A stretch of DNA of 64,000 nt, taken from the NCBI GenBank assembly GCA_002344055.1, contig DDTH01000018.1, positions 160,999-224,998 of the forward strand, given 5' to 3'. The position numbers and the translations under genes are program-made. Within the stretch, counting starts at the first letter, position 1, and every line of letters begins with the position of its first letter. Shown piece after piece: positions 1 to 7,830 of the stretch. The stretch is from Sphingomonadales bacterium UBA2369. Its GTDB lineage: Bacteria > Pseudomonadota > Alphaproteobacteria > Sphingomonadales > Sphingomonadaceae. The notes beneath the pieces are model-generated. The model searched no databases. It had not been told where the DNA came from and was given only the letters and a program-made list of their open reading frames with translations.

Positions 1-2
1 TC

Positions 3-584
3 GCTTGCGATCCTGACCTCTCACCGATTGAGGCGCCCGCGGTCTGGCGTCCCGAACTCGCTCCCGCGACGCTGGCGATAGACTCCCCGCCGCCGGTCTA
101 TGACGCAACGCCCGCCGTCAACATCGACGCCGCAGGCCTGCCAAGGCTGGCTCATGACATCGGCGATGGTCGCCACCTGGTGCTAGCCGCTGACGAAGGC
201 GATCACAGGCTTTGGATGCGCATCAGCTCGGATGTGCCGATGGCGGTTGTCCTGCCTCTCGACGAGGCGTTCGACCTTAGACTTGGAGCAGCTCTGCGGC
301 TTTTCCGCAGCCTTCGGGGCGAAGCTCCCGGACCTTTGCCGTCACGGCTGCGCGTTACGCCATTCCAGCGCTCGCGCCTCGTTCTGTTGCTGGCCGTCTT
401 CGATCACCTGCTCGCCGGCAGCACGAAGCGGCAGATCGCACGCGACGTCATCTACCCGGGGCACATCGCCGCGTCCGCCGCCGAGTGGAAGGCGTCCGCT
501 GAGCGCCGCCGGACGCAGCGGTTGTGTGATGAAGCCAAGGCCATGGTCGCCGCAGGCTACCGGCGCCTGCTTGGCGGTAAGTGA
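3..584 (+). CDS. DUF2285 domain protein (partial, 5' end outside window)
   Basis: The reading frame is open from the window edge to the stop at 582-584, so the N-terminus is missing. The visible 193 residues begin with a segment rich in WRPE-type motifs, typical of the DUF6499/DUF2285 proteins at the head of alphaproteobacterial conjugative elements. The C-terminal half (about 180-584) is the DUF2285 part, helical, with many Leu and Arg. The biochemical role is unknown; family members sit just upstream of an AlpA-like protein and a RepA-like initiator, as here, which suggests a part in element regulation or maintenance. Confidence 0.75.
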   Translation, partial: ACDPDLSPIEAPAVWRPELAPATLAIDSPPPVYDATPAVNIDAAGLPRLAHDIGDGRHLVLAADEGDHRLWMRISSDVPMAVVLPLDEAFDLRLGAALRLFRSLRGEAPGPLPSRLRVTPFQRSRLVLLLAVFDHLLAGSTKRQIARDVIYPGHIAASAAEWKASAERRRTQRLCDEAKAMVAAGYRRLLGGK

Positions 585-734
585 CCGCGCCAAGCTTCGA
601 CCCGCGCTGCCCCGGGGTGACATTTTCACGGGCGTCAATTCAGCCGCTCCGGCTGACCGCCAGTTCTCCTCCAGCATCACCCCTGCACTCCCGCCGGTCC
701 GCCACAGCGTCCGGCGAGCCGCAGGAGAACGACG

Positions 735-1001
735 ATGCAGCATGCCGTCGCGGCCGTTACGCCGCGGTTCCTCAAAACGCCGGACGCCGCCGTTCATCTC
801 GGCCTTTCGGCCCGGACCCTCGAAAAGCACCGCTGCTTCGGCACCGGCCCGGTCTTCCGCAAACTCGGCGGCCGCATCGTCTATGCGATAGAGGATCTTG
901 ACGCCTGGGCGGAGCTCGGCGCTCGCAGCTCGACGAGCGATCCCGGGCGCGGCGTCGTCCATCCAGCAAAGCGCCGGCCCACCGACATGGTCCGGCGTTG
1001 A
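735..1001 (+). CDS. Helix-turn-helix protein, excisionase/AlpA-like
   Basis: 88 residues. The segment PRFLKTPDAAVHLGLSARTL followed by GGRIVYAIEDLDAW is the compact winged-helix form of AlpA/MerR-like DNA-binding proteins, many of which act as excisionases or local repressors on mobile elements. The stop overlaps a TTG start of the replication initiator at 998, so the two are translationally coupled. The basic tail after residue 65 looks disordered. Role inferred from family and context: control of excision or of repA expression. Confidence 0.7.
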   Translation: MQHAVAAVTPRFLKTPDAAVHLGLSARTLEKHRCFGTGPVFRKLGGRIVYAIEDLDAWAELGARSSTSDPGRGVVHPAKRRPTDMVRR

Positions 1002-1876
1002 CCCGAGCCATGCGCGGTTCTTCGACATCTCCACGCGTGCAACTCGACCTCTTCCGGTCGATCCCCGGCGACATAGCGCCGCGCGACGCTCAAGACCTCA
1101 TGGCCTGGCCCTTCTTCTCGCTCGCCAAGTCGAAGCGCACCGCGCCGATCGACTTCAAGATGGGTGACACGTGGATCCTGGTCGAAGCGACCGCGGAGCA
1201 CGGCATGGCGACCATCTGGGACGCCGACGTGCTGATCTGGGCCGCTAGCCAAATCGTCGAAGCCCGCGACGCGGGTCGGCCGACCTCGAGGCTGATCGCG
1301 ACGACGCCGCACGAAATTCTCGCCTTCACGGAGCGTGGCACGGGCAAAGCTTCTTATGATCGGCTTAAGGCCGGCCTAGACCGCTTGCAGTCGACCACCA
1401 TCGCTACGTCGATCCGGCAGCCCCACCAGCGGCGGCGACACCGCTTCTCCTGGATCAACGAGTGGAAGGAGCGGCTCGACGACAGCGGACGTCCGCTTGG
1501 CATCGAGATGATCGTGCCCGACTGGTTCTATGCCGGCGTGCTCGATCAGGCTCTCGTCCTGACCATCGACCGTCAGTATTTCTCGCTCACCGGCGGGCTT
1601 GAGCGATGGCTCTACCGCATCGTGCGAAAGCATGGCGGTCGGCAAACTGGCGGCTGGTCGTTCGATGTCCCGCATCTTCATCTGAAATCCGGCGTGCTCT
1701 CGCCTCTAAAGCAGTTCGCCTTCGACCTGCGCGCGATCGTCGCCAAGCAGCCACTCCCAGGATACCGGCTTGCGCTTGAGCATGCCTACGGCCGCGAGCG
1801 CCTGGCCTTCATTCCGATCCCCGTTGATCCGTTCGACGCCGCCTGTCGGCGCGTCGGCCTGCTTGTGGAAAAGTGA
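998..1876 (+). CDS. Replication initiator protein A (RepA-like)
   Basis: 292 residues from a TTG start overlapping the upstream stop; an ATG at 1010 is an alternative start. The protein matches the RPA-type plasmid initiators of alphaproteobacteria: an N-terminal WPFFSLAKSKR segment, a central winged-helix region (about 95-150) and a conserved RWLYRIVRKHGG stretch near residue 205. Such proteins bind iterons and start replication. Direct repeats immediately downstream at 1887-1948 fit this. In an integrative element it would support replication of the excised circle. Followed by ParA, giving a plasmid-like replication and partition module. Confidence 0.85.
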   Translation: MTRAMRGSSTSPRVQLDLFRSIPGDIAPRDAQDLMAWPFFSLAKSKRTAPIDFKMGDTWILVEATAEHGMATIWDADVLIWAASQIVEARDAGRPTSRLIATTPHEILAFTERGTGKASYDRLKAGLDRLQSTTIATSIRQPHQRRRHRFSWINEWKERLDDSGRPLGIEMIVPDWFYAGVLDQALVLTIDRQYFSLTGGLERWLYRIVRKHGGRQTGGWSFDVPHLHLKSGVLSPLKQFAFDLRAIVAKQPLPGYRLALEHAYGRERLAFIPIPVDPFDAACRRVGLLVEK

Positions 1877-1886
1877 TGCGCGCGTT

Positions 1887-1948
1887 CGGACTATCGTTGA
1901 CCGGCGGGCACGGACGATCATTGACTGGGGATTCGGACTATCGAAAAC
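1887..1948 (+). repeat. Three iteron-like direct repeats (candidate replication origin)
   Basis: Three related 15-mers start at 1887, 1911 and 1934: CGGACTATCGTTGAC, CGGACGATCATTGAC and CGGACTATCGAAAAC. Starts are 24 and 23 bases apart, about two helical turns, so all lie on one face of the DNA. They directly follow the initiator gene, the usual place of iterons in RepA-type replicons. Function as RepA binding sites is inferred. Confidence 0.6.
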
Positions 1949-2004
1949 CCATATCGCCCGCAGCATGTTGGAATCGCTGGCGGAATCGCCCTGACTCTAA
2001 CTGT

Positions 2005-2036
2005 GCTAACAAAGAGTCCTTCGGACTCTTGCTAAC
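2005..2036. promoter_or_regulatory. Perfect palindrome flanked by GCTAAC direct repeats, upstream of parA
   Basis: AAGAGTCC (2012-2019), a TTC loop and GGACTCTT (2023-2030) form a perfect 8-bp inverted repeat. The hexamer GCTAAC occurs on both sides, at 2005-2010 and 2031-2036. It lies 28 bases before the parA start. It could be the parA operator or partition site, or an RNA hairpin ending the repA transcript; there is no T-tract, which speaks against a classical terminator. Confidence 0.45.
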
Positions 2037-2063
2037 GGCCGCCCCGCTTGTGGACGGACGAAC

Positions 2064-2702
2064 ATGATCGTCGCCTTGCTCAATCAGAAGGGCGGCGTGG
2101 GCAAGACCACGCTTGCGCTGCACCTCTGCGGCGAGTGGGCGCGGCAGGGAGCGAAGACGCTGCTGATCGACGCCGACCCGCAAGGCTCGGCGCTGGATTG
2201 GTCGCAGGTACGCGCCCAGGAAGGGCTGCCGAGGCTGTTCGGCGTCGTCGGCCTCGCGCGCGACACCCTGCACCGCGAGGCCCCCGAGCTGGCGCAGGGC
2301 GTCGACCGGGTAGTGATCGACGGGCCGCCGCGTGTCGAGGGCCTGCTGCGTTCGGCCCTGCTCGCTGCCGACCTGGTCGTCATTCCGGTTCAGCCTTCTC
2401 CGCTGGACGGCTGGGCCTCGGCCGCAATGCTGTCGCTGCTCGCCGAGGCACGCCTGTTCCGCCCCGAGCTCACCGCGCGCTTCGTGCTCAACAGGTGCGC
2501 CGCGCGCACCTTGGTCGCCCGCGACACCGGCGCGGCGCTCGCCAATCACGATCCTCCATTGCTCGCCACACGGATCGGTCAGCGCGTCGTGTTCGCCGGC
2601 GCCGCCCGCACCGGCCGGCTCGCTTTCGAGCTCGCGCCCGAAAGCCCGGCTGCCTTGGAGATCGCGGCGCTGGCCGCCGAGATCGCGGAGGTGGGGCGAT
2701 GA
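2064..2702 (+). CDS. parA: ParA family partition ATPase
   Basis: 212 residues. The deviant Walker A motif KGGVGKTT is at residues 9-16, followed by LLIDADPQGS (switch region) and VVIDGPPR (Walker B). Size and motif order fit the small ParA ATPases that segregate plasmids and circular forms of conjugative elements by forming ATP-dependent gradients on the nucoid. The next gene (RHH protein) starts inside its stop region at 2699, so they form one operon, and the small protein is the likely partner replacing ParB. The palindrome at 2012-2030 is a candidate operator. Confidence 0.9.
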   Translation: MIVALLNQKGGVGKTTLALHLCGEWARQGAKTLLIDADPQGSALDWSQVRAQEGLPRLFGVVGLARDTLHREAPELAQGVDRVVIDGPPRVEGLLRSALLAADLVVIPVQPSPLDGWASAAMLSLLAEARLFRPELTARFVLNRCAARTLVARDTGAALANHDPPLLATRIGQRVVFAGAARTGRLAFELAPESPAALEIAALAAEIAEVGR

Positions 2703-2947
2703 GCAACTCCCGGTCCCGCAGCGGCTTCGCCGCCCGTCCCGGCGACGCCGAGCGCTGGGTCAAGGCGCCGAGCGCCGAGCGCCGGCCGTCAGCCGATCAG
2801 TTCACCGCCCGGCTGACCATCGACGTGACCCCCGAGATGCGCCGCCGCCTGAAGCTCGCCGCGCTCCATCGCGGCGAGACTGTCGCCGATATGCTGCGCG
2901 CCCTGTTCGAGCGCGAGTTTCCGAAGTCTGATGGAGGCGCGTCGTGA
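2699..2947 (+). CDS. Small ribbon-helix-helix protein, probable ParA partner
   Basis: 82 residues; ATG at 2699 overlaps the parA stop. The N-terminal 35 residues are Arg/Ser rich and probably disordered. The C-terminal part has a short strand (FTARLTIDVTPEMRRRLKLA) followed by two helices (HRGETVADMLRALFEREF), the ribbon-helix-helix arrangement. RHH proteins of this size often serve as centromere-binding partners and autoregulators for small ParA proteins. That function is inferred from position and fold; no family assignment was possible beyond this. Confidence 0.65.
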   Translation: MSNSRSRSGFAARPGDAERWVKAPSAERRPSADQFTARLTIDVTPEMRRRLKLAALHRGETVADMLRALFEREFPKSDGGAS

Positions 2948-3432
2948 CCGCCGACGCCGCCCATACGACGCCGATGACTTCGGTGGAGCTGCTGTGGCGG
3001 GAGGGCGAGACCGAACGATGGCTGCGCTTCGGCCGGCAGGCCGGCGAGCGCGTCCTCGACCGCCGCCGTCGCCTCGTCGATTTCCGGCCGGGCGCGGTCT
3101 TCGCTTTCGTCCGGTGGGCCTCGAATGACTACGGCACGGCCCTGTCGCGGCTCGACATCCTGCGCGCCGTCGCACCGGGCGAGCCCTATGCAACGGTGCC
3201 GTTCGTGCGACCGGGCGGCGATATCCTACTGCGCGTTCACGGCTGGCCAAAGGTTCAGCGCGCGCTCGCCGCGATCGACGCGATCGCCGCCGCCGGCGTC
3301 GATCCAGAAGACGCCGCCCCCGATCATTGGCGGCACGTCCACAACCGGCTAAGCGTCGCCCAGGAGCCCCGCGCCTACACCGCTGAGCGTCACCGCGCCT
3401 GGCTGCGTCGCGCCGCTTTGGTGACGCCATGA
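2944..3432 (+). CDS. DUF2840 domain protein
   Basis: 162 residues from a GTG start that overlaps the preceding stop by four bases. It matches DUF2840, a family found in alphaproteobacterial conjugative elements between the partition and traF genes. Visible marks are the TSVELLWREGETERWLRFGR opening, a GAVFAFVRWASNDYGT segment and a C-terminal RHRAWLRRA helix. The function is unknown; constant linkage with traF and DUF736 suggests a role in transfer or its control. The traF start at 3429 overlaps its end. Confidence 0.8.
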   Translation: MTADAAHTTPMTSVELLWREGETERWLRFGRQAGERVLDRRRRLVDFRPGAVFAFVRWASNDYGTALSRLDILRAVAPGEPYATVPFVRPGGDILLRVHGWPKVQRALAAIDAIAAAGVDPEDAAPDHWRHVHNRLSVAQEPRAYTAERHRAWLRRAALVTP

Positions 3433-4001
3433 CCCGGCGCCGACGCATTGTCGGGGTGACCGCCGCAGTCTCGGTTCTGACGTTGAGCGTAACGGTCTTC
3501 GACCCGCTCCCGCGACTGATGTGGAACGCCACCCCAAGCGTCCCGGTGGGGCTCTATGCGATCCGCGAGACGGGGAGGCCCGAGCGCGGCTCGCTGTTCG
3601 CGGTCGCGCCGCCCCAGCCGCTGGCGCGCCACCTCGCCGAGCGCGGCTATCTGCCGCTCGGCGTGCCGCTCCTGAAGCCGCTCGCCGCGATCCCTGGCCA
3701 GCACGTCTGTCGCATCGGCGCGGTCATCCTGATCGACGGCGTTGCGGTCGGCTCGGCGCGCGAGCGCGACCGGCTGGGCCGTCCGCTGCCGCGCTGGTCG
3801 GGCTGCCGCGTCATCGCCGACGACCAGCTCTTCTTCATGAACGCCGCCGCGGCCGACAGCCTCGATGGCCGCTATTTCGGTCCTCTCCCGGCCAGCACCG
3901 TGCTCGGCCGCGGGACCCCGATCTGGACCGATCCGCCGCGCTCACCCTCGCCGCCGCCGGCTGATGCCGCAGCGCCATTCCCGACCCTCGACAGGAGATA
4001 G
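3429..4001 (+). CDS. traF: TraF-type S26 signal peptidase
   Basis: 190 residues with one N-terminal membrane segment (about 8-24). The S26 serine-lysine dyad is visible: Ser37 in SVPVGLYAI and Lys83 in GVPLLKPLAAIPG. TraF peptidases of P-type conjugation systems process and cyclise the pilin TrbC in the inner membrane. The pilin gene lies 9.7 kb downstream in this window, so both enzyme and substrate are present. The C-terminus is rich in proline. Coupled to DUF2840 by a four-base overlap and followed two bases later by DUF736. Confidence 0.88.
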   Translation: MTRRRRIVGVTAAVSVLTLSVTVFDPLPRLMWNATPSVPVGLYAIRETGRPERGSLFAVAPPQPLARHLAERGYLPLGVPLLKPLAAIPGQHVCRIGAVILIDGVAVGSARERDRLGRPLPRWSGCRVIADDQLFFMNAAAADSLDGRYFGPLPASTVLGRGTPIWTDPPRSPSPPPADAAAPFPTLDRR

Positions 4002-4003
4002 CC

Positions 4004-4360
4004 ATGCAGATCGGAGAACTCACCCGCACGTCAGACGGCTATGTGGGCCACGTCGCCACCATGACGCTGACGGCGCCCATCCGCCTCGTCCCGGCCGAGC
4101 CGAGCGAGACCGAAGGCGCGCCGGACTTCCGAGTCCACCTCGGCGAAGACGGTGACGGTCCCCAAGTGGGCGCGGGCTGGAACCGCACCGGCGAGCGCGC
4201 CGGCGCCTATGTCGCCTTGCAGCTCGACGATCCCTCGTTCGTGCAGCCGCTGCGCGCCAACCTGTTCCGCTCGACCCCCGACGGGCCGGATTACCACCTG
4301 ATCTGGAACCGCCCATCGAAGCGAGAGAGCGGCGTTGCCAAGTCGGGCGAGCGGAGCTGA
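4004..4360 (+). CDS. DUF736 domain protein
   Basis: 118 residues. The sequence IGELTRTSDGYVGHVATMTL, the central DFRVHLG..GPQVGAGWN segment and the YVALQLDDPSFVQPLRANLF stretch are characteristic of DUF736, small beta-rich proteins found almost only in conjugative elements and plasmids of alphaproteobacteria. Function unknown. It sits between traF and the lytic transglycosylase with two- and three-base gaps, so it is part of the transfer operon. Confidence 0.88.
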   Translation: MQIGELTRTSDGYVGHVATMTLTAPIRLVPAEPSETEGAPDFRVHLGEDGDGPQVGAGWNRTGERAGAYVALQLDDPSFVQPLRANLFRSTPDGPDYHLIWNRPSKRESGVAKSGERS

Positions 4361-4363
4361 CCG

Positions 4364-5101
4364 ATGACCGCCGCAAGCTGCATCATGCGTCGCTCGTTCG
4401 CCGTCTTGCTGATCGGGGCGGCGATCTCCGGCGCGCCGTTTACGGCGCTTCCGGCCTGCGCCCAAGGCGCGGCCGGACCGTCGGCTGCGACGCCGTCGAT
4501 AAGCGATCATGTCGCCGAGGCGTCGCGGCGTTTCGGTGTTCCCGAAGCATGGATCTGGGCGGTGATGCGCGTTGAGAGCGCCGGCGATGTCGGCGCGACA
4601 TCGCACGCGGGGGCGATGGGACTGATGCAGGTCATGCCGCCGACCTACGCCGAGCTGCGCGCCCGATATGGTCTGGGCCCAAACCCGTATGACCCCCGCG
4701 ACAACATTCTGGCAGGCACGGCCTATCTGCGCGAGATGCACGATCGCTACGGCGCGCCGGGGTTTCTCGCCGCCTACAATGCGGGCCCGGGGCGCTACGA
4801 ACAGCATCTCGCCGGCCGCCCGTTGCCGCTCGAAACCCGCGCCTATCTTGCCCGCCTCGCACCGCAAGTCGGCGGCGCGTCGACGGCGGCGGCGGCGATG
4901 CCACCGACCGCGCCGGACCCGCTCGCCTGGCGCCGCGCCGCGCTGTTCGCCGGTCGCTGGGGCGCGTCGGACCCCGTTGCCACTGGCTCCGCCGACGCGT
5001 CGCCGGACGTTCGCGTCACGCCGGTCTCTGCGACGATCGATGCGCCGTCCCATCGGCGTCTGGACGGCCTGTTCGTCCCTCTTTCCGGGCCTCGGCAGTG
5101 A
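4364..5101 (+). CDS. Conjugation-associated lytic transglycosylase
   Basis: 245 residues with a signal peptide ending near ACAQG (residue 35). The SLT domain (about 45-150) has the catalytic Glu71 in VMRVESAGD, the GAMGLMQVMP motif and AYNAGPG. Enzymes of this class (VirB1/TrbN-like) open peptidoglycan locally so that the type IV secretion channel can be assembled. The proline/alanine-rich tail after residue 165 has no recognised domain. An in-frame ATG at 4385 is an alternative start. Confidence 0.88.
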   Translation: MTAASCIMRRSFAVLLIGAAISGAPFTALPACAQGAAGPSAATPSISDHVAEASRRFGVPEAWIWAVMRVESAGDVGATSHAGAMGLMQVMPPTYAELRARYGLGPNPYDPRDNILAGTAYLREMHDRYGAPGFLAAYNAGPGRYEQHLAGRPLPLETRAYLARLAPQVGGASTAAAAMPPTAPDPLAWRRAALFAGRWGASDPVATGSADASPDVRVTPVSATIDAPSHRRLDGLFVPLSGPRQ

Positions 5102-5352
5102 CCGCGCCCGCGATCTTCCTATCGGCGGCGTTCGCGTGGTGTGGCGTAGGGCAGGTCGGAAGAGACGGTTCAGACAGATCAACAATCGGACGATGGCAAG
5201 ATAAAAGCGCCGCCGTCTTACGGGGCGCAAATGATTGGTCGGTAACAGGAAATTGCGCCATCGCGCGGGACGCGGCGACGGCGCTAAGGGCGGTTTCGTC
5301 AATCTTTTCAGTCTTCGACGCGCCGTCACGGCCATCGTCGGCCGGCCGCTGA
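5098..5352 (+). CDS. Possible small hypothetical protein in the pre-relaxase gap
   Basis: An 84-residue frame starts with a four-base overlap with the transglycosylase stop and ends six bases before the relaxase start. It begins with a short hydrophobic stretch (APAIFLSAAFAWCGV) but has no recognised domain and its composition is not convincingly protein-like. The same DNA is the best place for oriT. It may therefore be a chance frame; listed at low confidence. Confidence 0.2.
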   Translation: MTAPAIFLSAAFAWCGVGQVGRDGSDRSTIGRWQDKSAAVLRGANDWSVTGNCAIARDAATALRAVSSIFSVFDAPSRPSSAGR

Positions 5353-5357
5353 CCGCT
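5102..5357. other. Candidate oriT region upstream of relaxase, with bulged hairpin
   Basis: These 256 bases separate the transglycosylase from the relaxase. At 5207-5228 there is an inverted repeat: GCGCC, one bulged G, CCGT, a CTT loop, then ACGG and GGCGC, nine base pairs in all. It follows an A-rich tract (AAAA at 5203-5206), unusual in this GC-rich DNA. Transfer origins usually lie beside the relaxase gene and carry such hairpins, but I recognise no known nic consensus, so this is inference. Confidence 0.35.
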
Positions 5358-7106
5358 ATGTCCGACGACGACCACGAGTTCCGCGTCCAGCCGGGAAGGA
5401 GCCGCGATCGCGGTGCGGGCGCGAGCCGCAAGGGCAAGAAGCTGGCCGCCCAAGTCAAGCGCGCGGCCATGCGCGCCGGCTTCACCGGCGGCGGCGGACC
5501 GGGCCGGCGGGGCGGGACCGGGCGCTTTGGGCGCGGCCGGGCCGCCGCATTCGCCGGGCGGCGCTCGCCTCAGCAGCGCCGCGTCATCATCAAGGCGCGG
5601 GTCGTGCGCCATTTCGGGGATCGTTACCGCGCAGCGCCGCTATCCCGCCACATCTCCTATCTCGAACAAGACGGCCGGGCCCGCGACGGGCGCGGGGCGA
5701 CGATGTTCGACGCTAGATCAGATGCGGCCGACCGCGACGCCTTCGCCTCGCGGTGCGAGGGCGATCGGCACCACTTTCGGTTCATTGTCTCACCCGATGA
5801 CGCGAGCGACATGGGCGACCTGCGCGCCTTTACCCGCGAGCTCATGGACGACATGGCGCGCGATCTCGGGACCGAGCTCGATTGGGTAGCGGTCGATCAC
5901 TGGAACACCGACAACCCGCACCTCCACGTGCTCGTGCGCGGGCGCGCCCAGGACGGCGCCGACCTGGTAATCGACCGCGACTACATCAGCGAAGGCATGA
6001 GGCAGCGCGCCGAGCAGCGCGTCACGCTCGAACTCGGACCGCGTAGCGAGCTCGAGCTCCAGCGCGCGCTGCGGCGCGAGGTGACGGCTGAGCGCTGGAC
6101 CAGTCTCGACCGGCACCTCCGTCACCTCGCCGACGATGGCGGTGGCGTCGCCAACCTGCAGCCTGGCGTCCGACTGTCGGAGCCAAGACGGCTCCTGCTG
6201 CTCGGGCGGGCCGCGCATCTCGAACGGCTTGGGCTGGCCGACCGCTCGGCCACCGCCTGCTGGTCGCTCCGCCCCGGCCTGGAGTCGACGTTGCGCGACC
6301 TCGCCGTTCGCGGCGACGTGATCAAGACGATGCACCGCGCGCTCGGCGGGCGCGGCCGCGCCGTCGATCCGGGCGGCTTCGCCATCCACCCGGACGCGCC
6401 GACCGACCCGGTGATCGGCCGGCTGGCGGCGCGCGGCCTGCACGACGAGCTGACCGGCTCGGCCTACGCCGTGGTCGAGGGGGTCGACGGCCGCACCCAC
6501 CATCTGACCTTCGCAGACCTGGAGGTGACCGGCGACGCGCGCCCGGGCGCCGTCGTGGAGCTGCGACAGTGGACGACCGCGGAGGGCGAGAACCGTCGCG
6601 CCCTGGCGACGCGGTCCGACCTTTCGATCGAGGCGCAGATCCGCGCCCCCGGCGCAACATGGCTTGATCGCCAGAGCCTCAGCCGCGCGCCGCTGGCGAC
6701 CGGGAACGGGTTCGGCGCAGAGGTGCGCGAGGCCATGGCCGCGCGCGTCGATCATCTCGCCGGTCTCGGTCTGGCGCGCCGCCAGGGCCAGGCTGTCGTC
6801 TTCGCCCGCGATCTCCTCGACACACTGGCCAAGCGTGAGCTGGGCGACGCGGCGGCTGGGATCGCCGCGCGCACAGGCCTGGAGCATAGACCGGGCGTCG
6901 CAGGCGGGTCGGTCGCCGGTGTTTACCGGGAGCGCGTCGATCTTTCATCGGGGCGCTTCGCGATGATCGACGACGGTTTGGGATTTCAGCTCGTGCCTTG
7001 GCGACCGGCGATCGAACAGCATCTGGGCCGTCACATCGGCGGAACGATGATGCAGAGCGGCGGGATCGAATGGAATCTTGGCAAGCAGCGCGGCTTATCA
7101 ATCTAA
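5358..7106 (+). CDS. VirD2/DUF3363-type conjugative relaxase
   Basis: 582 residues from ATG 5358 (MSDDDHEFRVQPGRSRDRG), preferred over a longer frame from 5235 because family members begin with this MSxDDxEFRxxPGR segment. The N-terminal relaxase domain has the metal-binding HUH-type motif DNPHLHVLVRG (His188, His190) and an upstream HHFRFIVSPDDASDMGDL segment. The remainder, from about residue 270, is the DUF3363 region. The enzyme would nick oriT and be carried into the recipient with the T-strand. Stands at the end of the first transfer operon; cargo genes follow. Confidence 0.9.
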   Translation: MSDDDHEFRVQPGRSRDRGAGASRKGKKLAAQVKRAAMRAGFTGGGGPGRRGGTGRFGRGRAAAFAGRRSPQQRRVIIKARVVRHFGDRYRAAPLSRHISYLEQDGRARDGRGATMFDARSDAADRDAFASRCEGDRHHFRFIVSPDDASDMGDLRAFTRELMDDMARDLGTELDWVAVDHWNTDNPHLHVLVRGRAQDGADLVIDRDYISEGMRQRAEQRVTLELGPRSELELQRALRREVTAERWTSLDRHLRHLADDGGGVANLQPGVRLSEPRRLLLLGRAAHLERLGLADRSATACWSLRPGLESTLRDLAVRGDVIKTMHRALGGRGRAVDPGGFAIHPDAPTDPVIGRLAARGLHDELTGSAYAVVEGVDGRTHHLTFADLEVTGDARPGAVVELRQWTTAEGENRRALATRSDLSIEAQIRAPGATWLDRQSLSRAPLATGNGFGAEVREAMAARVDHLAGLGLARRQGQAVVFARDLLDTLAKRELGDAAAGIAARTGLEHRPGVAGGSVAGVYRERVDLSSGRFAMIDDGLGFQLVPWRPAIEQHLGRHIGGTMMQSGGIEWNLGKQRGLSI

Positions 7107-7235
7107 CTGCGTCTCATGCTCCCCTGACTTCATGCTCTGAAAAATCCAAGGTGTCGCTGACGCTGGACGGACGACAGCGGCGGCGCTGACGGCTATCAGC
7201 AAGCATTCCCGAGTCCGCATTCACCGGAGAGAAAC

Positions 7236-7778
7236 TTGCAGCCTTTGTCGATCGACCGCGTATCTACGCTGATCGAGCGCGGTCCGGTCGTACTGGTGAC
7301 GACCAGCGACGGACAGCAAGACAATGTCATGACCGTGAGTTGGACCATGGTCACAGGCTACGGCGGCACGCTGGCTATGGCGACAGGCCCGTGGAACCAC
7401 TCCTACAAGACTCTCAAGGAGACGCGGGAATGCGTGGTCGCCGTGCCGTCAGCAGATCTTCTCGACGCGGCCGTGACGATCGGAACCCAGTCGGGCGCCG
7501 TCTGCGACAAATTCGCGATCACCAAGCTTACGCGGCGCCCCAGCGAGCGGGTGAGGCCGCCAGGCATCGAAGAGTGTTTGGCGAACATCGAGTGTCGCGT
7601 CGTCGAGTTCCTCGATCGCCACAACATCATCATTCTGGAAGCGGTCGCTGCACATGCGGTGGAAGGGTGGGAGGCCGCCGACATGCTCCACGCGGTCGGT
7701 GATGGAACCTTCCTGACGGGCGGAAAGCGTCTCGATCGGCGCGACGCAATGCGGGCGAAACTGCCCCCGGGCCTCTGA
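7236..7778 (+). CDS. Flavin reductase family protein
   Basis: 180 residues from a TTG start preceded by GGAGAG at 7226-7231. It belongs to the flavin reductase-like FMN-binding family (split barrel): the opening LIERGPVVLVTTSDG, the VMTVSWTMVTGYGGTLAMA segment and SYKTLKETRECVVAVPS match. Members either supply reduced flavin or act directly as NAD(P)H:flavin oxidoreductases. It is cargo: it sits between relaxase and traG, where related elements carry variable genes, and faces the FAD oxidoreductase tail to tail. Confidence 0.8.
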   Translation: MQPLSIDRVSTLIERGPVVLVTTSDGQQDNVMTVSWTMVTGYGGTLAMATGPWNHSYKTLKETRECVVAVPSADLLDAAVTIGTQSGAVCDKFAITKLTRRPSERVRPPGIEECLANIECRVVEFLDRHNIIILEAVAAHAVEGWEAADMLHAVGDGTFLTGGKRLDRRDAMRAKLPPGL

Positions 7779-7830
7779 CGCGGGATACAGAGTGCGGCGC
7801 CGCTCAGCCTCTGAGCGGGGGCTTTCGACT

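Noticed and set aside
4031..5485. 484-codon minus-strand frame across DUF736 and transglycosylase
   Set aside because: Arg-rich antisense reading over two well supported plus-strand genes.
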